From Rhodovulum sulfidophilum DSM 1374 (GTDB taxonomy: Bacteria > Pseudomonadota > Alphaproteobacteria > Rhodobacterales > Rhodobacteraceae), in assembly GCF_001633165.1 (NCBI RefSeq), contig NZ_CP015418.1:1550001-1614000 (forward strand): 64,000 bases of DNA, read 5' to 3'. Positions 17,281-25,817 of the stretch are shown in pieces (within the stretch, counting starts at the first letter, position 1; each line of letters begins with the position of its first letter). The notes below the pieces were generated by a model. The model had not been told where the DNA came from. It was given only the letters and a program-made list of their open reading frames with translations, and made no database searches. Position numbers and translations under genes: made by a program.

Positions 17281-18717
17281 TCACGGTTTCGTCTCCACGA
17301 ATAGGGCACCGGGGTTGAGAATGCCGTTGGGGTCGAGCTGCAACTTCATGCCGCGCATCATCGCGACTTCGGCAGGTGAACGGCTGTGGCCGATCCAGCG
17401 CCCCTTGATCCGGCCGATGCCATGTTCCGCCGTCACTGCGCCGCCCCACTCGCGCACGAGGTCGTAGATCGCCGCCTCGATCCGGGCTTCCGCGGTGTTG
17501 CTGCCATCGTGAGCGACCAACAGGTGAACGTTGCCATCGCCGACATGACCGACCTTCAGGACGCCGACTGCCTCGGGCACCTCTGTCAGCCGAACATCGG
17601 CGGCCTCGCAGAACCGGCCAAGCGCCGAGGGCGACACGCCGATATCGAAATTGATGTGAGGGCCGAAATCGTCGTCGACCTGTCCCACTGCTTCGCGCAC
17701 CTGCCAGAGCGCACGCATTTCACCGAGCGACTTCGCGAGCACGCCGTCCTCGACAACGCCCCCCTCGAAAAGCTCGGCGAAGAAGTCTTCCAGCTCCGTT
17801 TCGCCATGCTGACCGTCCACCTCGATTTCGATCAGCAGGTAGATCCCATGCCGTCCCTCAAGGGGCGCGGCGGCCAGGGATGTCTCGTGACAGACGAAAT
17901 CCCAGTAGTCCGGCCACATCCCCTCGAACGCCGAGAGGCGCGCGCCGAAGCGTTGGCGTGCCGCCGAAAGGCAGGCCAGGGCCGCAGCGTGATCCGGCAG
18001 CGCGAAGAGCGCAAGGGCGGTCTGAACAACCTGCCGGCGCAACTCCAGCACCGCGCGCGTGACGACGCCCAGCGTGCCTTCGGAGCCGATGAAGACCTGC
18101 TTGAGGTCGAACCCCGCGTTGTCCTTTACGGTCTTGCCCAGCCGCGAGATCACCGACCCGTCCGCCAGCACCGCCTCGAGCCCCAGCACGTTGGCGCGGG
18201 TCATGCCGTGTTGCAGAACGCGGATGCCGCCCGCATTGGTGGCGATGGTTCCGCCGATGGTCGCCGATCCACGCGCGCCGATATCGACCGCGTAGTCCAG
18301 GCCCTCGGCGCGCGCCGCCTCCTGCACGGTTTCAAGCGGCGTTCCGGCCCATGCCGTCAGGGTCATCGCATCGGGGTCTATCTCCGTTACACCGGACATG
18401 CGCTCGGTCGACAGCACGACGGTGCCTTGCGGGCTGCACGCCCCGCCGGAAAGCCCGGTGCGCCCACCCTGGGGCACCACGCCGATGCGACGTTCGTTGC
18501 AGAGGGCCAGCAGCGCCGCGACCTCATCGGTCCCGGCCGGGCGCAGGACGGCAAGGGGGGTGACACCGCAGAGGCCGGACTGATCTGAGGCGTAGCGCGC
18601 GCAATCTTCCGGCGCAGTCAGCAGCCCCTTCGGCCCGAGAATCTCGGTCAACGCCTCGATCAACGCGGATTGTTCGATGTCATCCCGGATGTCCAGTTGA
18701 ATGCCGGTTCGGTCCAT
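17281..18717 (-). CDS. FAD-binding 2-hydroxyacid dehydrogenase/oxidase (GlcD/D-lactate dehydrogenase type)
   Basis: The 478-residue protein begins at ATG 18717. Residues about 50-230 form the PCMH FAD-binding fold, with the pyrophosphate loop VVPQGGRTGLSGG (80-92) and the flavin contact IGGTIATNAGGIRVLQHG. The C-terminal FAD-oxidase cap carries VGHVGDGNVHLLV and TAEHGIGRIKGRW, where the His residues contact metal and substrate. Relatives oxidise D-2-hydroxyacids such as glycolate, D-lactate or 2-hydroxyglutarate and pass electrons to a quinone or carrier. No glcE or glcF follows. A LysR regulator is divergent 48 bp away, so glycolate or another hydroxyacid inducer is plausible. Confidence 0.88.
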   Translation of the reverse strand: MDRTGIQLDIRDDIEQSALIEALTEILGPKGLLTAPEDCARYASDQSGLCGVTPLAVLRPAGTDEVAALLALCNERRIGVVPQGGRTGLSGGACSPQGTVVLSTERMSGVTEIDPDAMTLTAWAGTPLETVQEAARAEGLDYAVDIGARGSATIGGTIATNAGGIRVLQHGMTRANVLGLEAVLADGSVISRLGKTVKDNAGFDLKQVFIGSEGTLGVVTRAVLELRRQVVQTALALFALPDHAAALACLSAARQRFGARLSAFEGMWPDYWDFVCHETSLAAAPLEGRHGIYLLIEIEVDGQHGETELEDFFAELFEGGVVEDGVLAKSLGEMRALWQVREAVGQVDDDFGPHINFDIGVSPSALGRFCEAADVRLTEVPEAVGVLKVGHVGDGNVHLLVAHDGSNTAEARIEAAIYDLVREWGGAVTAEHGIGRIKGRWIGHSRSPAEVAMMRGMKLQLDPNGILNPGALFVETKP

Positions 18718-18765
18718 CTATGATGTGCTCCTTGACGCGCTAATATACGTTTGCGGGAATCCCCG

Positions 18766-19686
18766 ATGCCGCCCAGCACCATCCTCGGCCGCTTGCCCGG
18801 CTTGAGGCATTTCATAGAAGTTGCCCAACAGGGATCGTTCCGCGCCGCGGCCGACAAGCTGCATGTCGCCCCCTCGGCCGTAAGCAAGCAGATCAAGAAC
18901 CTCGAACTGGCGCTCGACGTCGAACTGTTCCGACGCGATCGCGGGCGCGGTGGGCTGGAAGTGACCGAGGCCGGGGAGATCCTCTTGTTTCGCTGCGCCT
19001 CCGTGGTCAACGAGCTGACCATCGCCCAGGACGAGATCGACCAGTTGCACGGGCTGCATCGCGGACAGCTGCGGCTCGGGGTGAACGAGGTTCTCGCCTC
19101 CGACCTGCTGCCCGGCATTCTGCGGGACATGAGCTATAACCATCCGGGTCTCAAGTTTCACATCGTCGTCGAGAACACGCGCGAAATCGTCCAACGCCTG
19201 CAGACGGGCGATATCGACATCGGCCTTGGTTACAATTTCCCGCCCTCGCCGGACATCGAGACGCTGGCGACGCTGCGTCGGCGCACATACGCGATCACCG
19301 CATTGGATCATCCGATGGCGCGGCTGCGCGATGTTCGATTGGAGGACATAGACGGGGAAAGGGTGATCTTCCCGGATTCCTCTATCGCCATGCGCGAAAT
19401 GCTCGAAAAGGCGCTGGCGCAGGCCGGGGTGGAGGTGCGCGAGGTCATGAGCACCAACAGCTTCACCCTTTTGCGCCAGATGGTCGAAAGCGGCATGGGG
19501 ATCGGAATCGTTTTCGGGCGTTTCCTCCAGACCCGCCGCGAACGCATCGCCTTCGTCGAGGTGAATGAGCTGCCCTTCGCAAGCCCGCCGGTGGCCTGCT
19601 GCCGCATGGCAGGGCGCACACCGACGGTCTCGTCCGAGGCCTTCGCCGCCGCGATCAAGACGATCTTCGTGAACTATGGCGGCTGA
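18766..19686 (+). CDS. LysR-family transcriptional regulator
   Basis: ATG 18766 gives 306 residues; a TTG at 18751 is an alternative. The winged helix is at the N-terminus (GLRHFIEVAQQGSFRAAADK, then APSAVSKQIKNLE), followed by a periplasmic-binding-protein-like effector domain from about residue 95. The short divergent gap to the FAD oxidase gene suggests that it controls that gene. It also reads toward the ureidoglycine aminohydrolase gene, which lies tail-to-tail 5 bp from its stop, so it is a candidate regulator for the whole region. The effector is unknown. Confidence 0.9.
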   Translation: MPPSTILGRLPGLRHFIEVAQQGSFRAAADKLHVAPSAVSKQIKNLELALDVELFRRDRGRGGLEVTEAGEILLFRCASVVNELTIAQDEIDQLHGLHRGQLRLGVNEVLASDLLPGILRDMSYNHPGLKFHIVVENTREIVQRLQTGDIDIGLGYNFPPSPDIETLATLRRRTYAITALDHPMARLRDVRLEDIDGERVIFPDSSIAMREMLEKALAQAGVEVREVMSTNSFTLLRQMVESGMGIGIVFGRFLQTRRERIAFVEVNELPFASPPVACCRMAGRTPTVSSEAFAAAIKTIFVNYGG

Positions 19687-19691
19687 GCCGG

Positions 19692-20429
19692 TCATCGCGC
19701 GTCCAGCGGGGACCGGTTGTAGTTCTTGTAGATGAGGTAACGCGACGGCACCCGCCCAAGCGCGCCGAACCATTGCGGCACGTGCGGCCCCATCCAGATC
19801 GCATCGCCCTTGCCGACAGGGTACCACTGATCGCCCAGCCGGTAGACGCCGCCACCGTCCAGCATCAATAGGCCATGTTCCATGAAATGCGTCTCGACAT
19901 AGGCGAGCGAGGCGCCGGGGTGGAAGTTCATGATGTTGACCTCGCCGTCGAAACCGGCGTCGGTTGGCAGCATCTTCTGCACGATTAGCCAGTCGTCGCC
20001 ACGCAGGGGTGTGCCTTCGATATCGGAGACCTTGCCGAAGACCGGCGCCGGGATCTCGCCGCGTGGCACGAAGCGCCATTCCATCAGCAGGAAGGTCACG
20101 CCTGCCGAGGCGCTCAGAGTGGCTTCGGTCTCGGGCGGCAGGAAGGCGTAGCCTTCGGCGCCGAGCGTCTGGCCGGTCGAAAACGTGACCTCTCCGTCCA
20201 GCACGAAAACGAAGCGTGCGATGCCCTGGGCGGCGGGGGCGATATCGGTCAGCCCCTCGGCGCTGCGCACAAGGCCCATGGCGAATTTCGCGCCCATGTC
20301 GGGGCTGATAAGGAAGGCCAATTCGGAACCCGGCCAATCGGGCTGGGTGATCCATTCGTGGCTTTCCGGGGTCAGCAATGCGTGGTTGCGCCGGATGTCA
20401 GAGCGGGTCTGGCCAAAGTTCGGGGTCAT
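19692..20429 (-). CDS. allE: (S)-ureidoglycine aminohydrolase-like bicupin
   Basis: The 245-residue protein has two cupin halves. The C-terminal half carries the metal site region LAYVETHFMEHGLLMLDGGG and WYPVGKGDAIWMGPHVPQWF, characteristic of AllE/UGlyAH (YlbA). That enzyme releases ammonia from (S)-ureidoglycine during allantoin breakdown. Length is close to E. coli AllE. The ATG at 20429 overlaps the stop of the upstream M20 hydrolase gene (ATGA), so it closes a long minus-strand operon. The usual allantoate amidohydrolase AllC is absent here, so the true substrate may be a relative of ureidoglycine. The symbol is given by family resemblance. Confidence 0.75.
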   Translation of the reverse strand: MTPNFGQTRSDIRRNHALLTPESHEWITQPDWPGSELAFLISPDMGAKFAMGLVRSAEGLTDIAPAAQGIARFVFVLDGEVTFSTGQTLGAEGYAFLPPETEATLSASAGVTFLLMEWRFVPRGEIPAPVFGKVSDIEGTPLRGDDWLIVQKMLPTDAGFDGEVNIMNFHPGASLAYVETHFMEHGLLMLDGGGVYRLGDQWYPVGKGDAIWMGPHVPQWFGALGRVPSRYLIYKNYNRSPLDAR

Positions 20430-21550
20430 GCATTGTCTCCGGTCGGGCGCGTGCCCGCATAGGTCAGGATAAGCGCGCGCAGCAGCGCCTCGCGCCGTGC
20501 CAGCGGCTCGATCAGGATATGCTCCTGCGGCGAGTGCCAGTTGTTGCCGATCGCGCCGAGACCATCGAGGGTCGGCACGCCCACAGCACAGGTGAAGTTG
20601 CCGTCGCTACCGCCGCCCGATCGGGTTTCCACCATCGGGACGCCAAGGCCGGCGTTGATCTCGCCCGCGCGGGCGAACATGGCGAGGGTTTCCGGCCTGC
20701 GCGCAAGGCTTGGCTTCTCGATCTCGCCGGAAAGGGTGATGCTGACGTCCGGGTCCTCGGATGTCAGCGCCTGCAGCTGCGTCTCGACAGCGAAGCCCAG
20801 GGCGTCATCGGCAAAGCGCACGTCGATGTCGCAGGCGGCATGGCCCGCGACCACGTTGGGCTCGGTGCCACCGCGCACGCGGCCCACGTTGACGGTGGTT
20901 TCCGTTTCCAGATCGGTCATGCCCTCGAGCACGCCGATGGTGCGCGCCATCTGCAGGATCGCCGAACGCCCGTCGGCAAAGGCCGATCCGGCGTGGCTCT
21001 CGCGGCCGTGGAAATCGAGCCTGTACTTGGCGCGCCCCTTGCGGAAGGTGATCGCCTCGTCGCCGCGCGCGGGTTCGGGGATCAGCGCCGCGCCCATCTT
21101 TCGCGCCTCGGCCTGGATCAGGCCATGCGAGGTGGGCGAGCCGATTTCCTCGTCGGAATTGTAGATCAGCGTCACCGGCCCCGGCAGGGGCGCCCCGCTC
21201 GCCACGATGTTGCGCATCGCGCAGAGCGCCAGATAGCCGCCGCCCTTCATGTCCGCGATGCCCGGGCCGTATTGCCGGTCGCCGTCGCGACGGATTTCGA
21301 CGCTGCCGGGCGCACAGACCGTGTCGATGTGGCTGCTCACCAGCACGCCCGGCCCGTGACCGCCGGCGAAACGGGCGATCAGGTGGTCGCCCATGCCGTC
21401 GCGACCGGGGATGCGTTCCAGCGCACAGCCCAGCGGTTCAAGCTCCGAGGCAATCAGATCGACCAGCGCCGAGATCGTGTCGACCGAGCCGGTCGGCGTA
21501 TCGATCTCGACCCAGCGCATCAGGCCCTTCAGGATGTCTTCGCTCTGCAT
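20426..21550 (-). CDS. M20-family metallohydrolase (carboxypeptidase G2/ArgE-DapE type)
   Basis: The 374-residue protein has the M20 di-zinc ligands: His74 and the catalytic Asp76 in SSHIDTV, Asp100 in GPGIADMKGG, and the Glu pair 134-135 in NSDEEIGS. The dimerisation domain begins RKGRAKYRLDFHGRESHAG. These enzymes cleave amide bonds in N-acyl amino acids, peptides or carbamoyl compounds. The motifs differ from allantoate amidohydrolase (AllC/HyuC) and fit the carboxypeptidase G2 group better. It sits in the operon between the AllE-like gene and the deacetylase-fold genes, so it probably acts on an intermediate of the same pathway. Confidence 0.83.
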   Translation of the reverse strand: MQSEDILKGLMRWVEIDTPTGSVDTISALVDLIASELEPLGCALERIPGRDGMGDHLIARFAGGHGPGVLVSSHIDTVCAPGSVEIRRDGDRQYGPGIADMKGGGYLALCAMRNIVASGAPLPGPVTLIYNSDEEIGSPTSHGLIQAEARKMGAALIPEPARGDEAITFRKGRAKYRLDFHGRESHAGSAFADGRSAILQMARTIGVLEGMTDLETETTVNVGRVRGGTEPNVVAGHAACDIDVRFADDALGFAVETQLQALTSEDPDVSITLSGEIEKPSLARRPETLAMFARAGEINAGLGVPMVETRSGGGSDGNFTCAVGVPTLDGLGAIGNNWHSPQEHILIEPLARREALLRALILTYAGTRPTGDNA

Positions 21551-21556
21551 GATCGC

Positions 21557-22495
21557 TTAGCTCAGGCTGTCGGCGTAGTCTTGCCAGATGCTGGGCGCGA
21601 GCTTCAGCGCCTCGGAGGCGGGGTAGCCGGCATGCCAATGCGCCGCAATCTCGGCGCCGGTGGCGGCCCAGACGCCGGGATGCGCCATGGCATCGCGCAG
21701 CAGGGTGGCGAGATTGTCAAAGCGGTGTCCCCAGCCCGAGCGGGCAGGCGAGACGCACAGGTTGAAATAGCGGCCCCGGCGGTACTGCGCGCGGAACTCG
21801 GCGCGCCAGTTGTTCAACAGCGCCTGCGGGCGTTCAAGCCCGGTGCCCTCACGCGGGAACATCAGGAAGAAGGTGTCGTCGAAGTGATAGTAGTAGGGCA
21901 GTGCCAGCAAGGCCTCGGCCTTCTCGGCGTTGCTCACCCAATAGTAGGGCGCGTCATCCGCCAGTCCGTTGCCGATGTAGTCGTAGCCCTTCGCCTTGAG
22001 CAGCCCGACCGTGTCATCGGTGACGCAGCCGGTGGCGGCGCGGTCATCGGGGTGCGACAGCGCGTACCAGCCTTTGGGCGCCGCGCCGGTCGCACGGGTC
22101 AGTACTTCGGTGGCGCGGGCCATGTGCTCGGCCTCATGACCGGGGGCCAGTGACGCCGGATCTTCACCATAGAGGCCCTGCGCGGCCACCTCGTGCCCCG
22201 CTTTCAGGATTCGTTCGATGATGTCGGGATAGGCCTCGACCACCACGGCGGGCGTGGCAAAGGTCGCGCGCACACCTGTCTCGGCAAACAGCGCCAGAAA
22301 GGCATCTAACCCCTCGGTCAGCCCGAAGTGCCACGTGGGATAGGCTAGGTCCTTGGCGCTGATGCCCGTCCCCTTGGCGGCCGGGTTGAGGTTGACCGTA
22401 AGACCCAGCGCCATCTGCTGTCCGTCTGGCCAGACGATGCTGCCGTCGCGCATGCCGATTTCGTCGGAGGTGGTGTAATTGTCTTTCCAGGGCAT
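21557..22495 (-). CDS. PuuE-like deacetylase-fold protein lacking the usual metal ligands
   Basis: The 312-residue protein has the NodB/polysaccharide-deacetylase barrel outline (GVRATFATPAVVVEAYPDII, RILKAGHEVAAQG). Where metal-dependent members have an Asp-Asp pair this one has VNLNPAA (residues 34-40). The HxxxH histidines are replaced in HEVAAQGLYGED (101-112). It is therefore either a cofactor-independent hydrolase of the allantoinase PuuE type or a non-catalytic partner. It is the diverged tandem neighbour of the gene at 22500, separated by 4 bp, in the ureide-like operon. Confidence 0.7.
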   Translation of the reverse strand: MPWKDNYTTSDEIGMRDGSIVWPDGQQMALGLTVNLNPAAKGTGISAKDLAYPTWHFGLTEGLDAFLALFAETGVRATFATPAVVVEAYPDIIERILKAGHEVAAQGLYGEDPASLAPGHEAEHMARATEVLTRATGAAPKGWYALSHPDDRAATGCVTDDTVGLLKAKGYDYIGNGLADDAPYYWVSNAEKAEALLALPYYYHFDDTFFLMFPREGTGLERPQALLNNWRAEFRAQYRRGRYFNLCVSPARSGWGHRFDNLATLLRDAMAHPGVWAATGAEIAAHWHAGYPASEALKLAPSIWQDYADSLS

Positions 22496-22499
22496 GAGC

Positions 22500-23393
22500 T
22501 TACTCCGCGGCGGGGGTATAGGGATGCTGCGTCAGGATGTGCTGCGCAAGCGTGTCACAGGTCGGGAACCAGACGCCCGGCAGGGTCTTCATCCGCTGGA
22601 TCAGCCGCTGCAGCATGTCGACCCGCATGGCGTGACCGGAGACGAACGGGTGCAGCAGGAAGTTCACATAGCCGCCCGCCTTGTATTGCTGCAGGAAGGC
22701 GTCCCACCAGATCTCGAAGACCTCGTCGACATCCATGATGCGCTGCGCCTGGTTGCCCGTGTCGAGCCAACCGAAGCTGAAATACATGGCGTCATCGAGC
22801 GCGTAGTGGAACGGCAGCTGCAGGATCGGGTTCTCGCCCTCTGCGTCCAGCTCGTAGAACGGCAGGTAGTCCGCCGAAGTGAAGGAGTTGTAGACGACGC
22901 CTTTTGAGCGCAGCAGGCCGGGGGTGTGGCTCGACCGGGTGCCGGTGACCGGTTTGCCCGCAATCCTGGACAGCGCTTCGAGGGTGCGGGTCAGGTGCGC
23001 GTCCTCGATCTGAGGGTCGTCGTAGACCTCGTGTTCCCACATGTGGTCGGCCAGTTCGTGGCCATTGTCGACCGCATGGTGCAGCACCTCTGGATAAAGC
23101 TCGCAGATGCGTCCGGGGGTGAAGAGCGTGACCTTTACGTCCTCCGCGTCGAACATCTCCATGATGCGCCAGACGCCGACACGTCCGCCGAATTCGCCCT
23201 TGGCCTTCTGACCCCAGGGCTCGTTCAGCAGGCGGCGCAGCAGCATGGCGTCAAAATCGAGGGTGAAGTTCACCGCGATCTTCACGCCCTCGGGATAGGC
23301 GAAATCGGGGATGGGGATGCGTCGGCTACGCTGGAACCTGGCCGTGTCGACCAGCGACTGGAAGGCATCGGGAGAGTGCTGCAAGGACATCAT
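22500..23393 (-). CDS. PuuE-like polysaccharide deacetylase-family protein (putative allantoinase-type hydrolase)
   Basis: The 297-residue protein keeps the NodB-fold metal residues. LDFD lies at 45-48, and the His-rich segment GHELADHMWEHEVY holds His112, His117 and His121. Family relatives include allantoinase PuuE and peptidoglycan or chitin deacetylases. The absence of a signal peptide argues for a cytoplasmic small-molecule hydrolase. Its stop (22500) is followed within 4 bp by the ligand-poor paralog, and its start overlaps the end of the racemase gene (23390), so translation is coupled. An allantoinase-like ring opening of a cyclic ureide or hydantoin is the best inference. Confidence 0.75.
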   Translation of the reverse strand: MMSLQHSPDAFQSLVDTARFQRSRRIPIPDFAYPEGVKIAVNFTLDFDAMLLRRLLNEPWGQKAKGEFGGRVGVWRIMEMFDAEDVKVTLFTPGRICELYPEVLHHAVDNGHELADHMWEHEVYDDPQIEDAHLTRTLEALSRIAGKPVTGTRSSHTPGLLRSKGVVYNSFTSADYLPFYELDAEGENPILQLPFHYALDDAMYFSFGWLDTGNQAQRIMDVDEVFEIWWDAFLQQYKAGGYVNFLLHPFVSGHAMRVDMLQRLIQRMKTLPGVWFPTCDTLAQHILTQHPYTPAAE

Positions 23394-24109
23394 GCGCTCC
23401 GTACGTTTGGGCGGGATAGGCCCGCGCTATAAAGGACTGCCGCCTCGGCGGCCTTGAGCCCGGCGATCACCGGGTTGACGACAGGCACGCCAAGGGCCCT
23501 CGAGAGTTTCCCGGGCAGGCCGGGGATGAACGACAGCGCGAAGCAACCGAGCACCAGCACGTCGGCGCCCTGCGCCACACAGGTCCGGGCGCGCTTTACG
23601 ATGGCGGGCAGATGGACATCCGGGTTGCGGTTGAGATCAGCCACCGAGCCCCCCATCGTCACCTCGGAGACGAAGCTGCCCTCGATGCCGATGCCGCGAA
23701 TGCGGCGGCGCAGGCCAGGCGGGGTCGGGTCCGAAGACAGTACCGAGAAGCGCTCACCGAGCTGCACGGCGGCGAGCATGCCCGCCTCTCCCGGGCCGAT
23801 GACCGGGACGCCGGAGATCTGAGCCAGGGCCTCGACCGCCGGATCGCTGAAACAGCCGATGAGCACCGCGTCGTGCTTCTCTGCCCAGCCCGCCGCCGCC
23901 TCGCGTAGCGCCGGAAAGACCATGGCCGCATCCGCCGCGCTTTCGATGGCCGACGGGCCTGCCTCGGGTGAGTTGATGGCGACCTCGGCCGAGGGCGCCC
24001 AGGCGCGGAGCATTGCCGCGCGCCGCTGGACCACCTCGGCACCAGCGGTGCGGTGAAGCGGGCTGGCAAGCTGGTAGAGTATGCGGGGAGATGCCGACAG
24101 ATCGGGCAT
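23390..24109 (-). CDS. Asp/Glu/hydantoin racemase-family protein
   Basis: The 239-residue protein has the two-domain racemase layout with the paired catalytic cysteines Cys86 (VLIGCFSDPA) and Cys189 (VLVLGCFALSF). The family includes hydantoin racemase and allantoin racemase HpxA, which interconvert stereoisomers by two-base proton transfer. Its position between a deacetylase-fold hydrolase and an ABC importer fits racemisation of an imported cyclic ureide or hydantoin before ring opening. It is the first enzyme after the permease genes, 44 bp from potC. Confidence 0.82.
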   Translation of the reverse strand: MPDLSASPRILYQLASPLHRTAGAEVVQRRAAMLRAWAPSAEVAINSPEAGPSAIESAADAAMVFPALREAAAGWAEKHDAVLIGCFSDPAVEALAQISGVPVIGPGEAGMLAAVQLGERFSVLSSDPTPPGLRRRIRGIGIEGSFVSEVTMGGSVADLNRNPDVHLPAIVKRARTCVAQGADVLVLGCFALSFIPGLPGKLSRALGVPVVNPVIAGLKAAEAAVLYSAGLSRPNVRSA

Positions 24110-24153
24110 GGTCCGAGGACTTTCGTTGAGGCGGAGCTTCCGACCGCGAGCGA

Positions 24154-24966
24154 TCAGAAGGCGCGTTGCAGGCCGACGAGTCTCTGCACCAGGGCCACGC
24201 CGGCGATCGAGAGAAGGATCGACAGCGTCGCGGCGGCGGCGGCGGTGGGTTTGAACTCGTAGGTCAGGAAGTCGAACAGAGCGAGCGGCAGGGTGTTCCC
24301 CCCGAGCGGCTTGAGCAGCAGCGAGATGGTGTAGAGATCGAAACTGTTGATGAAGGCGAAGATGCCGCCCATCGCCAGGCCCGGCATCACCAGCGGCAGG
24401 ATCACCAGCCGGAAGGTCTGCAACCCGGTCGCACCGAGGCTTTGGGAGGCCTCTTCCAGTGACTGCGGCACCTGCCGCATCGCTGCAGCGATGGACACGT
24501 AGGCGTAGGGGAAAGACATCAGGATATGCCCCATCTGCAGGCCGAGCACGGTCTTGGCCAATTGAATCTTGTAGAGGAAGAACAGCAGGCCGACAGCGGT
24601 CAGCAGCTCGGGCACAAGCAGCGGCAGGGTCATGCCCAGCTGGAACCAGCCCGAAAGCTTGCCCGAGAGCACCCGCCCCGCAATTGCCGCCATCATCGCG
24701 ACGGTCATGGTAACGACAGCGGTGACCGCACCGATGCGCAGCGACATGAAAAGGCCGTCTACGAGGTCCTGGCGGTTGAAGAACTCGGCGTACCAGCGGA
24801 AGGAAATGCCCTGCGGCGGGAACTCGATCATCAACCCTTTGGTGAACGAGGCGCCGATAATCATCACGAGCGGCGCCATGAGGAAGACGTACAGCAACAC
24901 GATGAGCATGCCGAAGCCGATATTGACCGTTTTCCGATACGGGAAGGCGTTGGTCATTTCGCTCAT
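24154..24966 (-). CDS. ABC transporter permease, PotC/polyamine type
   Basis: Starting at ATG 24966, which overlaps the stop of the preceding permease (ATGA), the protein has 270 residues with about six membrane helices. It has the cytoplasmic EAA loop (EEASQSLGATGLQTFR) that docks on the ATPase. It pairs with the PotB-like permease in an importer of the spermidine/putrescine/opine class. The substrate is inferred from neighbours to be a ureide, hydantoin or other small nitrogen compound rather than necessarily a polyamine. Confidence 0.88.
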   Translation of the reverse strand: MSEMTNAFPYRKTVNIGFGMLIVLLYVFLMAPLVMIIGASFTKGLMIEFPPQGISFRWYAEFFNRQDLVDGLFMSLRIGAVTAVVTMTVAMMAAIAGRVLSGKLSGWFQLGMTLPLLVPELLTAVGLLFFLYKIQLAKTVLGLQMGHILMSFPYAYVSIAAAMRQVPQSLEEASQSLGATGLQTFRLVILPLVMPGLAMGGIFAFINSFDLYTISLLLKPLGGNTLPLALFDFLTYEFKPTAAAAATLSILLSIAGVALVQRLVGLQRAF

Positions 24967-25817
24967 GCCTTGGACCTTTCCATGAGCCGCGAGGTCAGCG
25001 CGGTGAACAGCCCGACGACGAGGATGGTGGAGACCGACAGCACGATGGCGAGCGCCGAGCCGAAGGGCCATTGGAACGTGCCGGTCAGCTCGCCAATGAT
25101 CAGGGTCGGCATGTAGCTGACCATCTGCCCCCCCAGCAGGGCCGGGGTGACATAGGCCGCGACGGCCAGGACGTAGACGAGGATCATGCCGGGGTAGATG
25201 CCCGGGAAGCTCAGCGGCAGGATGATGTCTCGGAACACCTCGCGGCGGTTTGCCCCCATCGAGGAAGACGCTTCGATCAGCGTCGGAGAGATGTTGCGCA
25301 GCGCGTTGTTGATCGGCAGCACCATGAAGGGCACGAAGACGTGGACCAGCGCCAGGATCACGAGGCCCTGGGTGAACAAGAGGCGCAGCGGTCGTTCGAT
25401 GATGCCGAGTGCCAGCAGCGTCTCGTTCAGCGGCCCATTGAGCGCCGCGGCAATCATCCAGCCGAAGTTGCGCACCAAAACGCCGGTCATCAGCGGCGAG
25501 GCGATGCAGGCGTAGAGCAAGACCGCTTTCATCCCCTTGGCCTTCGACATGTGCCAGGCGATGGGATAGCTCACCAGGAGGCAGAGCAGCGTCACCGCCC
25601 CAGCTGTCAGCAGCGAGCGCAGAAGCACCCCCCAGTAATAGCCGTCGCTCAGGATGCGATCGTAGTGCATCGTGGTATAGGCATCGCCGAAGGGCGCGGA
25701 GATGCCCGGCGTGCGGAAACTCATCTCGACCATGTTGGTGATCGGCAGGATCATGAAGATGAAGATCAGCGCGATCGCCGGGATGGCGAGCAGAAGTTTG
25801 GGATTCTTAAGGCTCAT
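24963..25817 (-). CDS. ABC transporter permease, PotB/polyamine type
   Basis: The start at ATG 25817 (MSLKNPKLLL) overlaps the stop of the ATPase gene and gives 284 residues; the longer frame upstream is not supported. Six membrane helices and the EAA loop (EASSSMGANRREVFR) mark an inner-membrane permease. It forms the heterodimeric channel with the PotC-like protein encoded next. Confidence 0.88.
   Translation of the reverse strand: MSLKNPKLLLAIPAIALIFIFMILPITNMVEMSFRTPGISAPFGDAYTTMHYDRILSDGYYWGVLLRSLLTAGAVTLLCLLVSYPIAWHMSKAKGMKAVLLYACIASPLMTGVLVRNFGWMIAAALNGPLNETLLALGIIERPLRLLFTQGLVILALVHVFVPFMVLPINNALRNISPTLIEASSSMGANRREVFRDIILPLSFPGIYPGMILVYVLAVAAYVTPALLGGQMVSYMPTLIIGELTGTFQWPFGSALAIVLSVSTILVVGLFTALTSRLMERSKA

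Noticed and set aside
20426..21550. Allantoate amidohydrolase (allC) assignment
   Set aside because: The metal motifs fit the carboxypeptidase G2/ArgE-DapE group rather than AllC.
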